Source: Pelagibacterales bacterium SAG-MED43 (GTDB lineage Bacteria > Pseudomonadota > Alphaproteobacteria > Pelagibacterales > Pelagibacteraceae). Taken from it: a DNA stretch of 64,000 nucleotides. Each line of letters begins with the position of its first letter. The first letter of the stretch is position 1. The notes beneath the pieces are model-generated. The model ran no database searches. It was not told the DNA's origin and was given only the letters and a program-made list of their open reading frames with translations. The stretch is from the NCBI GenBank assembly GCA_014653535.1, contig JACWEK010000002.1, positions 20,447 through 84,446 of the forward strand. The letters are read 5' to 3'. Shown here piece after piece: positions 44,933 through 59,689 of the stretch. Made by a program: the position numbers and the translations under genes.

Positions 44933-46888
44933 ATGAAAGTACCGATTCTTTTACCAAATATATTTAATTATCCCTTTACATACGAAAGTGATTTAAATTT
45001 AAAAGTGGGTGATTATGTTGTTGTGCCTTTTGGAAAATTCGAAATTACAGGAGTCGTATGGGATGAGTTTGAAAAGAAAAATAATAAGAACTTTAAAGTA
45101 AAGCGTGTTTTAAAAAAACTCAATGTTACGCCTTTAAAAAGAACTACTATTAAATTTCTAAATTGGTTTTCTGAATATAATATCATTCCAAAAGGAATGG
45201 CACTAAAACTAGTTTTGTTAAGTAGCAATGCTATAGAAAAATTTCCAAAGGTCGCCTATGAAAATTTCAAATTTGACATAAAAGACAATTCAATAAAACT
45301 TTCTGAGCAACAAAAAAAATCTTTAAAAAAAATGAATATTTCTAATCAAAAGTTTAGAGTTCACGTACTTCAAGGAATAACAGGGTCTGGAAAAACAATG
45401 GTATACTTTGAAGCCTTAAAAGAGATTATAAATAAGAATTTTCAGGGATTAATTTTATTGCCTGAAATTGGTTTAACAGGTCAATTTGAAAAGAAATTTT
45501 TAGAATTTTTTGGTTTTATGCCTGCTGTTTGGCATTCTGGTATTTCAAAAAAAAAAAAGGAGATTATTTGGAGTGGAATATCAAATGGTGACATTAGAGT
45601 TATTATAGGTGCCAGATCATCGTTATTTTTACCTTTTAAAAAACTAGGCTTAATCATAGTTGATGAGGAGCATGATCAATCTTATAAACAAGATGAAGGC
45701 ATTACTTACAATGCTAGAGATATGGCAATCTCAAGAGCGTCCTTTGAAAATATTCCTATAAACTTAATAACAGCCGTTCCATCAATCGAAACTTATGAGA
45801 ATATTAAAAAAGGCAAATATACTATTTCAAGAATAGAGCAACGATATCAAAATGCATCTTTGCCAAATTATGAAATAATTAATTTGAATGAAACTAAATT
45901 AGAAAAACAATCTTGGCTTTCAAAAAAAATTGTTGATAGGGTAAATTCTCATCTTGAAAAAAATGATCAAGTTTTGTTTTTTTTAAATAGACGTGGATTT
46001 TCTCCACATGTTTTATGTGACAAATGTTTTAATAGTTACTCCTGTCCAAATTGTTCAGTAAATTTAGTATATCATAAAAAAAAAAATGATTTATTATGTC
46101 ACTATTGTGGTTTCAAAACTCCTTTAAAAAGAACTTGCGTAAAAAATGGATCCTGTGAATTTATTTTTTGTGGTCCTGGTGTAGAAAGAATATCTGAAGA
46201 GGTTAAAAAAAAATTTTCTACCAAAAAAATTGAAATTTTTTCAAGTGATACAATGAACAAAAAAGATTCTAGAGTAAGATTAAAAAAAATTATTGATAAT
46301 GAAGTTCAAATTTTAGTTGGTACACAATTAATTTCTAAAGGATTTCATTTTCCAAATTTGAATTGTATTGTAGTAGTTGATATTGATCTTTCATCTCAAG
46401 GACATGATTTAAGAGGAGCTGAAAAAAATTTACAGCTTTATCATCAATTATCTGGACGAGCTGGAAGAACGGGTAAGCCAGCAACAGTATATTTTCAAAC
46501 TTATAATACTAATATAAGAATGATTTCAGATTTAACTAATAGCAACCCTAATATTTTTTTAGATAAAGAACTAGAAATTAGAAGAAAAAATAAACTTCCT
46601 CCATATCAAAGATTTATTTCATTAATTTTAACTGGTGAAGATGAAAAAAAATTAGAAAAAGAGGCTTTTTACTTTAAAAACTTTATTGAAAAAAAAATAG
46701 ATGGAAAAGTTTTGGGACCAGTTAGTGCGCCCATATTTAGGTTAAAAAAAAAATATAGAATTAGGTTATTGGTTAGGGGGTATAAATCACTAAAATTACA
46801 AAATTCTATAGCAAAAAATATTCTAGATTATAAATTCTCAGTAGGAATAAAACTGTCAGTTGATGTTGATCCAATAAACTTCAATTAA
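44933..46888 (+). CDS. priA: Primosomal replication protein N' (PriA helicase)
   Basis: GITGSGKTMVYFEAL; DEEHDQSYKQ; FLNRRGFSPHVLCDKC with zinc cysteines. Confidence 0.97.
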   Translation: MKVPILLPNIFNYPFTYESDLNLKVGDYVVVPFGKFEITGVVWDEFEKKNNKNFKVKRVLKKLNVTPLKRTTIKFLNWFSEYNIIPKGMALKLVLLSSNAIEKFPKVAYENFKFDIKDNSIKLSEQQKKSLKKMNISNQKFRVHVLQGITGSGKTMVYFEALKEIINKNFQGLILLPEIGLTGQFEKKFLEFFGFMPAVWHSGISKKKKEIIWSGISNGDIRVIIGARSSLFLPFKKLGLIIVDEEHDQSYKQDEGITYNARDMAISRASFENIPINLITAVPSIETYENIKKGKYTISRIEQRYQNASLPNYEIINLNETKLEKQSWLSKKIVDRVNSHLEKNDQVLFFLNRRGFSPHVLCDKCFNSYSCPNCSVNLVYHKKKNDLLCHYCGFKTPLKRTCVKNGSCEFIFCGPGVERISEEVKKKFSTKKIEIFSSDTMNKKDSRVRLKKIIDNEVQILVGTQLISKGFHFPNLNCIVVVDIDLSSQGHDLRGAEKNLQLYHQLSGRAGRTGKPATVYFQTYNTNIRMISDLTNSNPNIFLDKELEIRRKNKLPPYQRFISLILTGEDEKKLEKEAFYFKNFIEKKIDGKVLGPVSAPIFRLKKKYRIRLLVRGYKSLKLQNSIAKNILDYKFSVGIKLSVDVDPINFN

Positions 46889-46923
46889 CCTTTAAAAAAA
46901 GGACTTTTTACGGAATGTGCTAC

Positions 46924-46952
46924 TTGAAGACATAATGGTCATATGCTAATTA
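46924..46952 (+). promoter_or_regulatory. Candidate sigma70-type promoter for the atp operon
   Basis: TTGAAG (46924-29), 17-nt spacer, TAATTA (46947-52) in the only sizeable gap upstream of atpH. Confidence 0.35.
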
Positions 46953-46996
46953 AAGCGTGATTTTAAATTAATCTTCAACATAACAGAGGTACTAAG

Positions 46997-47554
46997 TTGA
47001 GTAAAAATAAAGGATTTTCAATAACTTCAGCTGATAGATATTCGTTAGCTTTGTATGAGCTTGCAAGTGAAAATAATGTTCTTTCACAAGTAGAAGATCA
47101 ATCTTTATCTATCTTAAGTTTGATTTCATCAAGCAAAGATTTTTCAAATTTAATTAAGGACCCTACAAACAGCCAAGAAGATCTTTTAAAAGTTATTAAT
47201 GGTATTTCTGATAATAATAAATTTGAGAGTTTATTAAAAAGTTTCTTAAGTTTTTTAGTTACAAAAAGACGTTTTTTTTATGTAGAACAAATTTTAAAGA
47301 GTTATATTGAAACTTGTTCAAAAAAAAGAGGAGAATTAAAAGCAGAATTAAAATCTGCAAAAGAATTATCTGGTGACGAAATTTCTAAAATCACAGATGA
47401 GTTAACGAAAAACTTTAGCTCAAAAATAAAATTAAACTACAAACATGATCAAAGTTTAATAGGAGGCTTAGTAGTGCAAGTTGGAAGTACTATGGTGGAC
47501 GCCTCAATTAAAAATAAATTACAACAAATTGAAAACAGAATGATAGAGGCATAA
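46997..47554 (+). CDS. atpH: ATP synthase F1 delta subunit
   Basis: ADRYSLALYELA; position first in atpHAGDC; TTG start. Confidence 0.95.
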   Translation: MSKNKGFSITSADRYSLALYELASENNVLSQVEDQSLSILSLISSSKDFSNLIKDPTNSQEDLLKVINGISDNNKFESLLKSFLSFLVTKRRFFYVEQILKSYIETCSKKRGELKAELKSAKELSGDEISKITDELTKNFSSKIKLNYKHDQSLIGGLVVQVGSTMVDASIKNKLQQIENRMIEA

Positions 47555-49090
47555 ATGGAAATAAATCCTTCAGAAGTAACAAAGATACTAAAAGAACAAA
47601 TAAAAAATTTTGGTGATAAAGCAGAAGTAACCGAAGTTGGGCAAGTATTATCAGTAGGAGATGGTATCGCTAGAATTTATGGTCTTGATAATGTTCAGGC
47701 TGGAGAAATGGTAGAGTTTGCTGATGGCTCAAAAGGTATGGCTCTAAACCTAGAAAGCGAAAATGTTGGTGTTGTAATTTTTGGAGATGACAGAAATATT
47801 AAAGAAGGTGATACAGTTAAAAGAACCGGAAACATTGTTGATACTCCAGTTGGAAAAGAATTGTTAGGTAGAGTTGTTGATGGATTAGGAAATCCAATTG
47901 ATGGTAAAGGACCTTTAGATAAAAGTGTTCAAAAAAGCAGAGTTGAAGTTAAAGCTCCAGGAATTATTCCAAGACAGTCAGTTAGTGAGCCTATGCAAAC
48001 AGGTTTAAAATCTATTGATAGTCTAGTTCCAGTTGGAAGAGGACAGCGTGAGTTAATTATTGGTGACAGACAAACAGGTAAAACTGCAGTTGCAATTGAT
48101 GCCATTATTAACCAAAAGAAAATTAATGAGTCTGGTGATGAGAAACAAAAGCTTTATTGTATTTATGTTGCGATTGGACAAAAAAGATCAACTGTAAGAC
48201 AAATTCAAAAAACATTAGAAGAAGCTGGAGCAATGGAGTACACAACAATCGTTGCAGCAACAGCATCTGACTCTGCGCCACTTCAGTTTTTAGCGCCTTA
48301 CACAGGGTGTACAATGGGTGAATATTTTAGAGATAACGGAATGCATGGATTAATTATTTATGATGATTTATCTAAGCAAGCTGTTGCTTATAGACAGATG
48401 TCTCTACTTTTAAGAAGACCTCCAGGACGTGAAGCTTATCCTGGTGATGTATTTTATCTACACAGTAGGTTACTTGAAAGAGCAGCTAAATTGAGTGATG
48501 AGCATGGTGGAGGATCTTTAACAGCACTGCCAATTATTGAAACACAAGGTGGTGACGTATCAGCGTTTATTCCAACTAACGTGATTTCAATTACTGATGG
48601 TCAAATTTTCTTAGAAACTGAACTTTTTAACCAAGGGATCAGACCAGCAATTAATGTTGGACTATCTGTTTCTAGAGTTGGTTCTTCAGCACAAACTAAA
48701 GCGATGAAAAAAGTTTCTGGATCAATGAAATTAGAATTAGCACAGTACAGAGAAATGGCTGCTTTTGCTCAATTTGGTTCTGACTTAGATGCTTCAACGC
48801 AGCAACTTTTAAATAGAGGATCAAAATTAACTGAACTTCTTAAACAAAAACAATATTCACCTATGACAGTAGCTGAACAAGTTATTTCAGTATTCTGCGG
48901 AGTAAAGGGATATTTGGATGATATTGAATTAAAAGATATTGCTGAATTTGAAAACAAAATCATTGAAAAATGTAAGTCTGATAAACCTGAAATAATTGAG
49001 TCAATTCAAAGCTCGGGTAAACTTGAGGATGATAAAGAAAAAATACTAATCGAAGTAATTACTCAGTTAAAGGAAAACTTTAAATCTTAA
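47555..49090 (+). CDS. atpA: ATP synthase F1 alpha subunit
   Basis: [15 protein letters not shown] Walker [18 protein letters not shown]. Confidence 0.99.
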   Translation: MEINPSEVTKILKEQIKNFGDKAEVTEVGQVLSVGDGIARIYGLDNVQAGEMVEFADGSKGMALNLESENVGVVIFGDDRNIKEGDTVKRTGNIVDTPVGKELLGRVVDGLGNPIDGKGPLDKSVQKSRVEVKAPGIIPRQSVSEPMQTGLKSIDSLVPVGRGQRELIIGDRQTGKTAVAIDAIINQKKINESGDEKQKLYCIYVAIGQKRSTVRQIQKTLEEAGAMEYTTIVAATASDSAPLQFLAPYTGCTMGEYFRDNGMHGLIIYDDLSKQAVAYRQMSLLLRRPPGREAYPGDVFYLHSRLLERAAKLSDEHGGGSLTALPIIETQGGDVSAFIPTNVISITDGQIFLETELFNQGIRPAINVGLSVSRVGSSAQTKAMKKVSGSMKLELAQYREMAAFAQFGSDLDASTQQLLNRGSKLTELLKQKQYSPMTVAEQVISVFCGVKGYLDDIELKDIAEFENKIIEKCKSDKPEIIESIQSSGKLEDDKEKILIEVITQLKENFKS

Positions 49091-49096
49091 TTTATT

Positions 49097-51392
<2,296 letters not shown>

Positions 51393-51393
<1 letters not shown>

Positions 51394-51785
51394 TGGGTGA
51401 AGAATTTAAAATAGAAATAGTCAATCCTGAAAGATCTTTTTTTTCAAATGAGGATGTAATAGAGGTTGTTGTACCAGCTTTTGAGGGCGAAATGGGAATA
51501 CTTAAAGATCACATTTCAATAATATCTTTTTTAAAACCAGGAATTATTACAATTTATTCAAAATCAAGTGAAGAAAAGTTTTTTGTTGAAGATGGTATTG
51601 TCGAATTTAAGAATAATAATTTATCAATTTTAACAAGTTCTATTTTTAACTTGAAAGATATAGATAAAAATAAGATTCTAGATTTGATAAAAACTACAGA
51701 GGAAGAAATAAGACAAGCTGAAATAAGTGATCAAGCTAAATATTTGGCAGATCAAAAAATTGAAGTACTAAGATCTATCAATTAA
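51393..51785 (+). CDS. atpC: ATP synthase F1 epsilon subunit
   Basis: EIVNPERSFFSNEDVIEVVVPAFEGEMGILKDHISIIS; last in the atp operon. Confidence 0.95.
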
Positions 51786-52253
51786 TATCTTTTGAACTTT
51801 TTTTTGAACTTCTTGATATACATGAAGTTTAAAATCCACCACTAATTCTGTTATTTCTTTCAAATCTACCCATTTCCAATCTAAAAATTCTGGTTTATTT
51901 GTTTGAATATTGACTTCATTATCTTCACCTAGATGTCTCATCAAAAACCATTTTTGTTTTTGTCCTTTATATTTTCCCTTCCAAATAATACCAAGTAATC
52001 GATCTGGAAGATTATACGTAATAAGACCATCTAATTCACTGATCAATTTTACATTTTTAATGCTAGTTTCTTCTTCTAATTCTCTATATGCAGCAGTCAA
52101 AAAATCCTCTCCATTGTCAACTCCACCTTGAGGCATTTGCCAAAAATTTTTCGGATTATCAATTCTTTTAGCAACAAAAACTTTGTTTTCTTTATTAAGC
52201 ACAATAATTCCAACTCCACTTCGCAGTGGTAAATTTTGAAACTTTTTTTCCAT
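51768..52253 (-). CDS. rppH: RNA pyrophosphohydrolase (Nudix)
   Basis: WQMPQGGVDNGEDFLTAAYRELEEETS Nudix box. Confidence 0.95.
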   Translation of the reverse strand: MEKKFQNLPLRSGVGIIVLNKENKVFVAKRIDNPKNFWQMPQGGVDNGEDFLTAAYRELEEETSIKNVKLISELDGLITYNLPDRLLGIIWKGKYKGQKQKWFLMRHLGEDNEVNIQTNKPEFLDWKWVDLKEITELVVDFKLHVYQEVQKKVQKILIDRS

Positions 52254-52254
52254 G

Positions 52255-53391
52255 CTATCCTTTTAAAAGTTTTATTGCGTAATTTAGCTGATTATCAGTT
52301 TTTGATTTAATTTTAAACTCATTACCTTCTTCGCTAATTTCAATATCAGGGCTAACGCCTACTTCAGAGATGGATTTTCCTGAAGGCAAATAATATTTTG
52401 CAACTGTTAATCTGATTGCTCCTTTATTTTTCAAGGGAATTATCGACTGAACAGAACCTTTTCCAAAACTATTTTCACCTAAAATTATTGCTCTTTTATG
52501 ATCTTTTAATGCGCCAGCAACTATTTCAGATGCAGAGGCTGACCCATAGTTGATTAAAACTATTAATGTTTTACCATTAGTTAAATCACCTTTCTTTGCA
52601 AACCATTTTCTATTTTCTGAAGATTGTCTACTTTTAGTAGATACTATTTCACCATTTTCTAAAAAAAAGTCAGAAATCTTAATTGCTTGAGAGAGTAACC
52701 CCCCAGGGTTATTTCTCAAATCCAAGATATAAGCTCTAATAGTATGATTTTTTTCTAAATCTTTTATTTTATACTCAATTTGATCACTACTATTTTCATT
52801 AAATGACGTAAGCCTAATATATCCAATATCATTATCTAATAAATCGGTTTTAACAGATTGAATTTTTATTATTTCTCTTGCAATATTAAATTTAATAGCT
52901 TTTTTCTCACCTCTACGTCTAACTGTTAATTCAATGCTAGTTCCTATTGGACCTCGCATTAGCTCAACTGCTTCACTTAAAGTTTTACCTTGAACTTGTG
53001 TATCTTCAATTTTTACAATGTAATCTCCAGCTTTAATCCCTGCTCTTGATGCTGGCGTATCATCAATAGGGGAAATTACCTTAACCACTCCTGACTCCAT
53101 ACTAACCTCGATGCCTAGCCCTCCAAACTCACCGCTTGTTTCTGTTTGCATTTCATTAAATATCTCTGGAGACATATAAGCAGAGTATGGGTCAAGTGAT
53201 TGAAGAAGACCATTAATTGCAGAGTCCATACTTTCTGATTGGTTTACTTCGTCAACATATTCTTCATTAATTTTTTCCAATACTTCACCAAACAAATCAA
53301 TTTTTTTATAAATATCAATTTCATTTGAAACAGAATGATTTGTAAAAAATAAACTTTTTAAAAAGAAAATTATAATTACATAGTATTTCAT
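52255..53391 (-). CDS. ctpA: S41 carboxyl-terminal processing peptidase with PDZ domain
   Basis: PDZ region followed by NYGSASASEIVAGALKDHKRAIILGENSFGKGSVQ (Ser/Lys dyad). Start placed at MKYYV, signal-like N-terminus. Confidence 0.93.
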   Translation of the reverse strand: MKYYVIIIFFLKSLFFTNHSVSNEIDIYKKIDLFGEVLEKINEEYVDEVNQSESMDSAINGLLQSLDPYSAYMSPEIFNEMQTETSGEFGGLGIEVSMESGVVKVISPIDDTPASRAGIKAGDYIVKIEDTQVQGKTLSEAVELMRGPIGTSIELTVRRRGEKKAIKFNIAREIIKIQSVKTDLLDNDIGYIRLTSFNENSSDQIEYKIKDLEKNHTIRAYILDLRNNPGGLLSQAIKISDFFLENGEIVSTKSRQSSENRKWFAKKGDLTNGKTLIVLINYGSASASEIVAGALKDHKRAIILGENSFGKGSVQSIIPLKNKGAIRLTVAKYYLPSGKSISEVGVSPDIEISEEGNEFKIKSKTDNQLNYAIKLLKG

Positions 53392-53738
53392 ATCATTACC
53401 TTTTCTTTTGGTATCAGTTCTGACCAAATTTTTTCTAACTCATAAAATTTCCTTTTTTCAGGGTGAAAGATATGAACAATAAGATCTATACCATCAACCA
53501 ATTTCCATTCATTACTTTCTTTACCCTCTATCTTAGAATTTTTTAATCCATTATCTTTAAATTTTTCCAGTACTTGCTCTGATAAAGATTGAATATGTCT
53601 TGAGGATGTTCCACTTGCTATAATCATATAATCCGCCATCGAGCTTTTATCTTTTAGATCAATACTTATAATGTCGTGAGCTTTATTCAAATCAAGAGTT
53701 TTAATTATGATGTCTTTTAAATCTAAGTTTTTATCCAT
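53388..53738 (-). CDS. rsfS: Ribosomal silencing factor RsfS
   Basis: DYMIIASGTSSRHIQSLSEQV; NEWKLVDGIDLIVHIFHPEKRKFYELEKIW. Confidence 0.95.
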   Translation of the reverse strand: MDKNLDLKDIIIKTLDLNKAHDIISIDLKDKSSMADYMIIASGTSSRHIQSLSEQVLEKFKDNGLKNSKIEGKESNEWKLVDGIDLIVHIFHPEKRKFYELEKIWSELIPKEKVMI

Positions 53739-53755
53739 TAATTAAATTAAGACTA

Positions 53756-54277
53756 TCAAATTTTTCTTAATTGAGAAGATGAAATGTTGACTTTATTAAA
53801 TTCAACAAATGTAACAGTTTTATTGGTAGAATTTTTGTATGTCTTTGAATTTAAAGATCTTTTTTTATAACCATGTCGATCAAAAACAATAAGTTTAGTT
53901 TTTTTTAGAATATTTTTCCATTTATACCATTTATGAAAGTTAACTAAGTTATCTGCACCTAGTAAAAAAAATAATTCATACCTATGAGTTCTATAGAAAT
54001 AATCAACTAAATCTGAACTTTTGTTTGAATTAATAAAATCTTCAAAATATTTAACTTTTATAAACCTATTATTTCTAACTATTTTTTTGCAATAATTAAT
54101 TCTTTTTTTGAGATTATTAGAAGTTTTTTTTTTGAATGGGTTTTGATTAGTAATTGCCCATATAACAGATTTTAAATAAAATTTTTTAATGGCTTCTTTT
54201 GAAATAGCTAAATGACCTTTATGGGCAGGATCAAATGATCCACCTAAAATTCCAATTTTAATTTTTTTTGGTTTCAA
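53756..54277 (-). CDS. nadD: Nicotinate-nucleotide adenylyltransferase
   Basis: GILGGSFDPAHKGHLAIS; LLGADNLVNFHKW. Confidence 0.95.
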   Translation of the reverse strand: MKPKKIKIGILGGSFDPAHKGHLAISKEAIKKFYLKSVIWAITNQNPFKKKTSNNLKKRINYCKKIVRNNRFIKVKYFEDFINSNKSSDLVDYFYRTHRYELFFLLGADNLVNFHKWYKWKNILKKTKLIVFDRHGYKKRSLNSKTYKNSTNKTVTFVEFNKVNISSSQLRKI

Positions 54278-54278
54278 T

Positions 54279-55528
54279 TTATTTTCTTACTTTACCATTA
54301 CTTGAAACTTGATACTTGAAAGAAACAAGCTGATCTAATCCTACAGGCCCTCTTGGTGGAAGAGTGTTTGTTGATATTCCGACTTCACCACCAAAACCAA
54401 ATTCCCCACCATCTGCAAATTGGGTAGAAGTGTTATGCATTGCTATTGAGCTTTTTACCTCTTTCAAAAATTTTTTAGCTGATTTCATATTTTGAGTAAT
54501 TATTGAGTCTGTATGCATTGTTCCATATCTATTTATATGGTTAATAGCTTCATCTACATTCTTTACAGATTTTACTGAAACTATAGGCCCAAGATATTCT
54601 TTAGTCCAATCACTTTCTTTAGCATTTTTAATTTTACCTTTGTAGGATTTAACGATTTGTTTATCGCCTATTATTTGACAACCATTTTTTTCTAAATTAA
54701 ATAAAATTGTGTTACAAAATTTTTTTAGAGCTTTTTCGTGAATTAATATTGTCTCTGTAGCACCACATATTGCAGTATTTCTAAGTTTTGCATTTAAGGT
54801 TATTTTTTTTGACATTGATAAATCGGCCCTCTCATCAATGTAAGTATGACATACGCCCTCTAGATGACCAATGACTGGTATTCTGGATAAGTCTTGTACT
54901 TTCTTAACTAAGCCTTTTCCTCCTCTTGGAATAATCACATCTACATAATCAACCATTTTGGTTAATAAAAAATTAACAGATTCTCGATCTTTTGACTCAA
55001 TGAATTGAACATAGTTTTTGTTAACTTTGCTTTTTTCAAGAGCTTTTTTGAACAAATTGGTAAGCACTTTATTTGAGTAGTAAGCTTCTGAACCACCTTT
55101 TAAAATAACTGGGTTACCAGATTTAAAACACAAAGCAGCAACATCAGAGGTAACATTTGGTCGACTTTCATAAATTACCGCTATTACTCCAATTGGAATT
55201 GTTTTTTTTTCAATTCTAAGCCCATTAGGCCTTTTCCATTTTTTTAAAACTTGATCAACTGGGTCTCTAAAACTAGTAATTATTTTAATAGATTTTGTGA
55301 TTTCTAAAATTTTTTTTTTATCTAACAAAAGTCTTTTGATAAGATTTTCTTTTATCTTATTCTTTCTGGCTTCATTTAAATCTTTTTGATTCTCTAAAAT
55401 AATTTTGGACTGATTATTTAATATCAAATTCATATAATCTTTTAAGACTTTGTTTTTAATTTTTGTACTTATACTTTTCAGTGAAGCTTTTTTTGCATTT
55501 TTTCCAAGATTAAATAAATAACTTTTCA

Positions 55529-55529
<1 letters not shown>
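54279..55529 (-). CDS. proA: Gamma-glutamyl phosphate reductase
   Basis: VIYESRPNVTSDVAALCFKSGNPVILKGG; TLPPRGPVGLDQL. Confidence 0.97.
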
Positions 55530-57623
<2,094 letters not shown>

Positions 57624-57635
57624 TTAGTTGTACTA

Positions 57636-57890
57636 TTAATTGGGTTTTACTGAAACGAAAGTTCTATCTGCTTTAGTTTTTTTAAAAACTACTTTCCCTT
57701 TTATTACTGAGAAAATGGAATGATCTTTACCCATTCCAACATTTTCTCCAGGGAAAATTTTTGTGCCCCTTTGACGTACAATTATATTTCCAGGTATTAC
57801 AGTTTCACCACCATATTTTTTCACACCAAGTCTTCTACCAGCACTATCACGTCCATTTCTTGATGATCCACCTGCTTTTTTTGTTGCCAT
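57636..57890 (-). CDS. rpmA: 50S ribosomal protein L27
   Basis: [28 protein letters not shown]. Confidence 0.98.
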   Translation of the reverse strand: MATKKAGGSSRNGRDSAGRRLGVKKYGGETVIPGNIIVRQRGTKIFPGENVGMGKDHSIFSVIKGKVVFKKTKADRTFVSVKPN

Positions 57891-57901
57891 AGATTACCTA
57901 A

Positions 57902-58303
57902 TTATTTTTTATCTTCCTTAATAGTTACTTTTGTTTTTTTAACTGGTGTAACTTTTTTTTCTGCTTCTGATAAAACTTTACCATCTTTTGAAAAAATTTT
58001 GTTTATTCTTATCATAGAATATTCTTGTCTATGACCATTTTTTCTTCTTGAGTTATGCCTTCTTCTTTTCTTAAATATTAAAATTGTTCTTTTTTTTCCA
58101 TTTTTAATTAATTCAGCTTCTACTTTTGCCCCATCAATTTTTGGTGATCCAATTTCAATAGTTTTATCATCACCATATGCAAGAATCTCATTAAATTCTA
58201 TTTTTGTTTCAGGTTTTGAATCTATTAATTTTTCTATTTTTAAAATTTCACCAGATTTAACTTTGTATTGTTTTCCACCTGTTTGAATTATTGCATAAGA
58301 CAT
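57902..58303 (-). CDS. rplU: 50S ribosomal protein L21
   Basis: MSYAIIQTGGKQYKVKSGEILKIEKL; KKRRRHNSRRKNGHRQEYSMIRI. Confidence 0.97.
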   Translation of the reverse strand: MSYAIIQTGGKQYKVKSGEILKIEKLIDSKPETKIEFNEILAYGDDKTIEIGSPKIDGAKVEAELIKNGKKRTILIFKKRRRHNSRRKNGHRQEYSMIRINKIFSKDGKVLSEAEKKVTPVKKTKVTIKEDKK

Positions 58304-58331
58304 AGTATTTATTGTTAAATTTTGTTAGCGC

Positions 58332-58359
58332 AATATAGACTGAGCATCTGTATAGTCAA
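58332..58359 (-). promoter_or_regulatory. Sigma70-like promoter for the rplU operon
   Basis: Minus strand TTGACT (58359-58354), 16-nt spacer, TATATT (58337-58332), about 30 nt upstream of rplU. Confidence 0.65.
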
Positions 58360-58369
58360 GTTGAATAAG

Positions 58370-59101
58370 TTAAAAATTATCCTTTAAATCTCTGAGTTTT
58401 GAGAAACCCTCTAAATCCTTTATTTTTAAAAAGATATTACATTCTAATTCTTCTTTAATTGTTGATGGGATAGTGGGCAATCCATCTGAAATTTTTTTTT
58501 TTATATTTTCTATTTTTTTTTTCAAATTTAAATTTTTTGAATCATGCTCAATACAGAATCTCGAGTTATTAAGTGTGTATTCATGGCCACAATAAATTTT
58601 CGTTTCTTTTGGTAGAGATTTAATTTTATTCAAAGAATTAAACATTTCCTTATAAGTGCCTTCAAATATTCTTCCACAACCAAGAGAAAAAAGTGTGTCT
58701 CCTGTAAAAATTAGTTGTTCATTAAAAAAATGAAAACAAATGTGACCTGATGTATGTCCAGGCACATGAATTATTTTAGCAATAAAGTTTTCAGCTTTCC
58801 ATATTTGATTATCTTTTAATAAAACATCTATTTTGGGTATTCTATGTGAATCCTCTTCAAAACCTAAAATAGTTGATCCAAACTTTTTTTTTAATTCTTC
58901 ATTTCCACCAATATGATCAAAATGATGATGGGTATTAAGAATATATTTTAATTTGATATTATTTTTTTCTACTAAATTAATTATAGGCTGAGATTCACTA
59001 GGATCTATTACACAAGCAGAATTATTATTTTCATCAATAATTAAATAACTATAATTATCTTGAAGACAGGGTATTATTTCAATTCGCATATTATTTTTCA
59101 A
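58370..59101 (-). CDS. gloB: Hydroxyacylglutathione hydrolase (glyoxalase II)
   Basis: NTHHHFDHIGGNEEL metallo-beta-lactamase motif; VPGHTSGHICFHF; FTGDTLFSLGCGR. Confidence 0.96.
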   Translation of the reverse strand: MKNNMRIEIIPCLQDNYSYLIIDENNNSACVIDPSESQPIINLVEKNNIKLKYILNTHHHFDHIGGNEELKKKFGSTILGFEEDSHRIPKIDVLLKDNQIWKAENFIAKIIHVPGHTSGHICFHFFNEQLIFTGDTLFSLGCGRIFEGTYKEMFNSLNKIKSLPKETKIYCGHEYTLNNSRFCIEHDSKNLNLKKKIENIKKKISDGLPTIPSTIKEELECNIFLKIKDLEGFSKLRDLKDNF

Positions 59102-59687
59102 TTAAAAATATGCCTAAATCTGCAAATAAATTTTTAATTCCTAAATTACCTTCATTTATCAATGAAGTATTGAGATTATTCAAGGCTAATGACTTAAAAA
59201 TTTTTATATCTCTAGATTTTACAAAATGAAAAAAATCTTTGATGGTACACATATGTAAATTTGGTGTGTTATACCATTCATCTGGTAAAGTTTTGGTAAT
59301 TGGCATTGTGCCTTTAAACAACAAATGGAATCTTACTTTCCAGTATCCAAAATTAGGGATGGTAACTATTGCTTTTTTTCCAACTCTTAAAAGTTCATTT
59401 AAGACTAATTCAGGATTTAAAAAAGCCTGAAGTGTTTGACTTAAAACAACATAATCAAAGGATTTATTTGGAAATTGTTTTAAGTCTTTTTCAGCATTTC
59501 CTTCAATTACAGTTAAACCTTTTGCAATACATTCTTGTACTTTGTCTTTTGATATTTCTAATCCTCTAATATTTGTATTTTTATTATCTTTTAAAAATTT
59601 CATCAGAATTCCATCTGCACAACCAACATCTAATACTTTTTTATCTTGTTCAATTAAATCTGCTATTACTTTAAATTCATTTTTCAT
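59091..59687 (-). CDS. metW: MetW methyltransferase-like protein
   Basis: VLDVGCADGILMKFL; FDYVVLSQTLQ; downstream of metX. Confidence 0.94.
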   Translation of the reverse strand: MKNEFKVIADLIEQDKKVLDVGCADGILMKFLKDNKNTNIRGLEISKDKVQECIAKGLTVIEGNAEKDLKQFPNKSFDYVVLSQTLQAFLNPELVLNELLRVGKKAIVTIPNFGYWKVRFHLLFKGTMPITKTLPDEWYNTPNLHMCTIKDFFHFVKSRDIKIFKSLALNNLNTSLINEGNLGIKNLFADLGIFLIEK

Positions 59688-59689
59688 AT

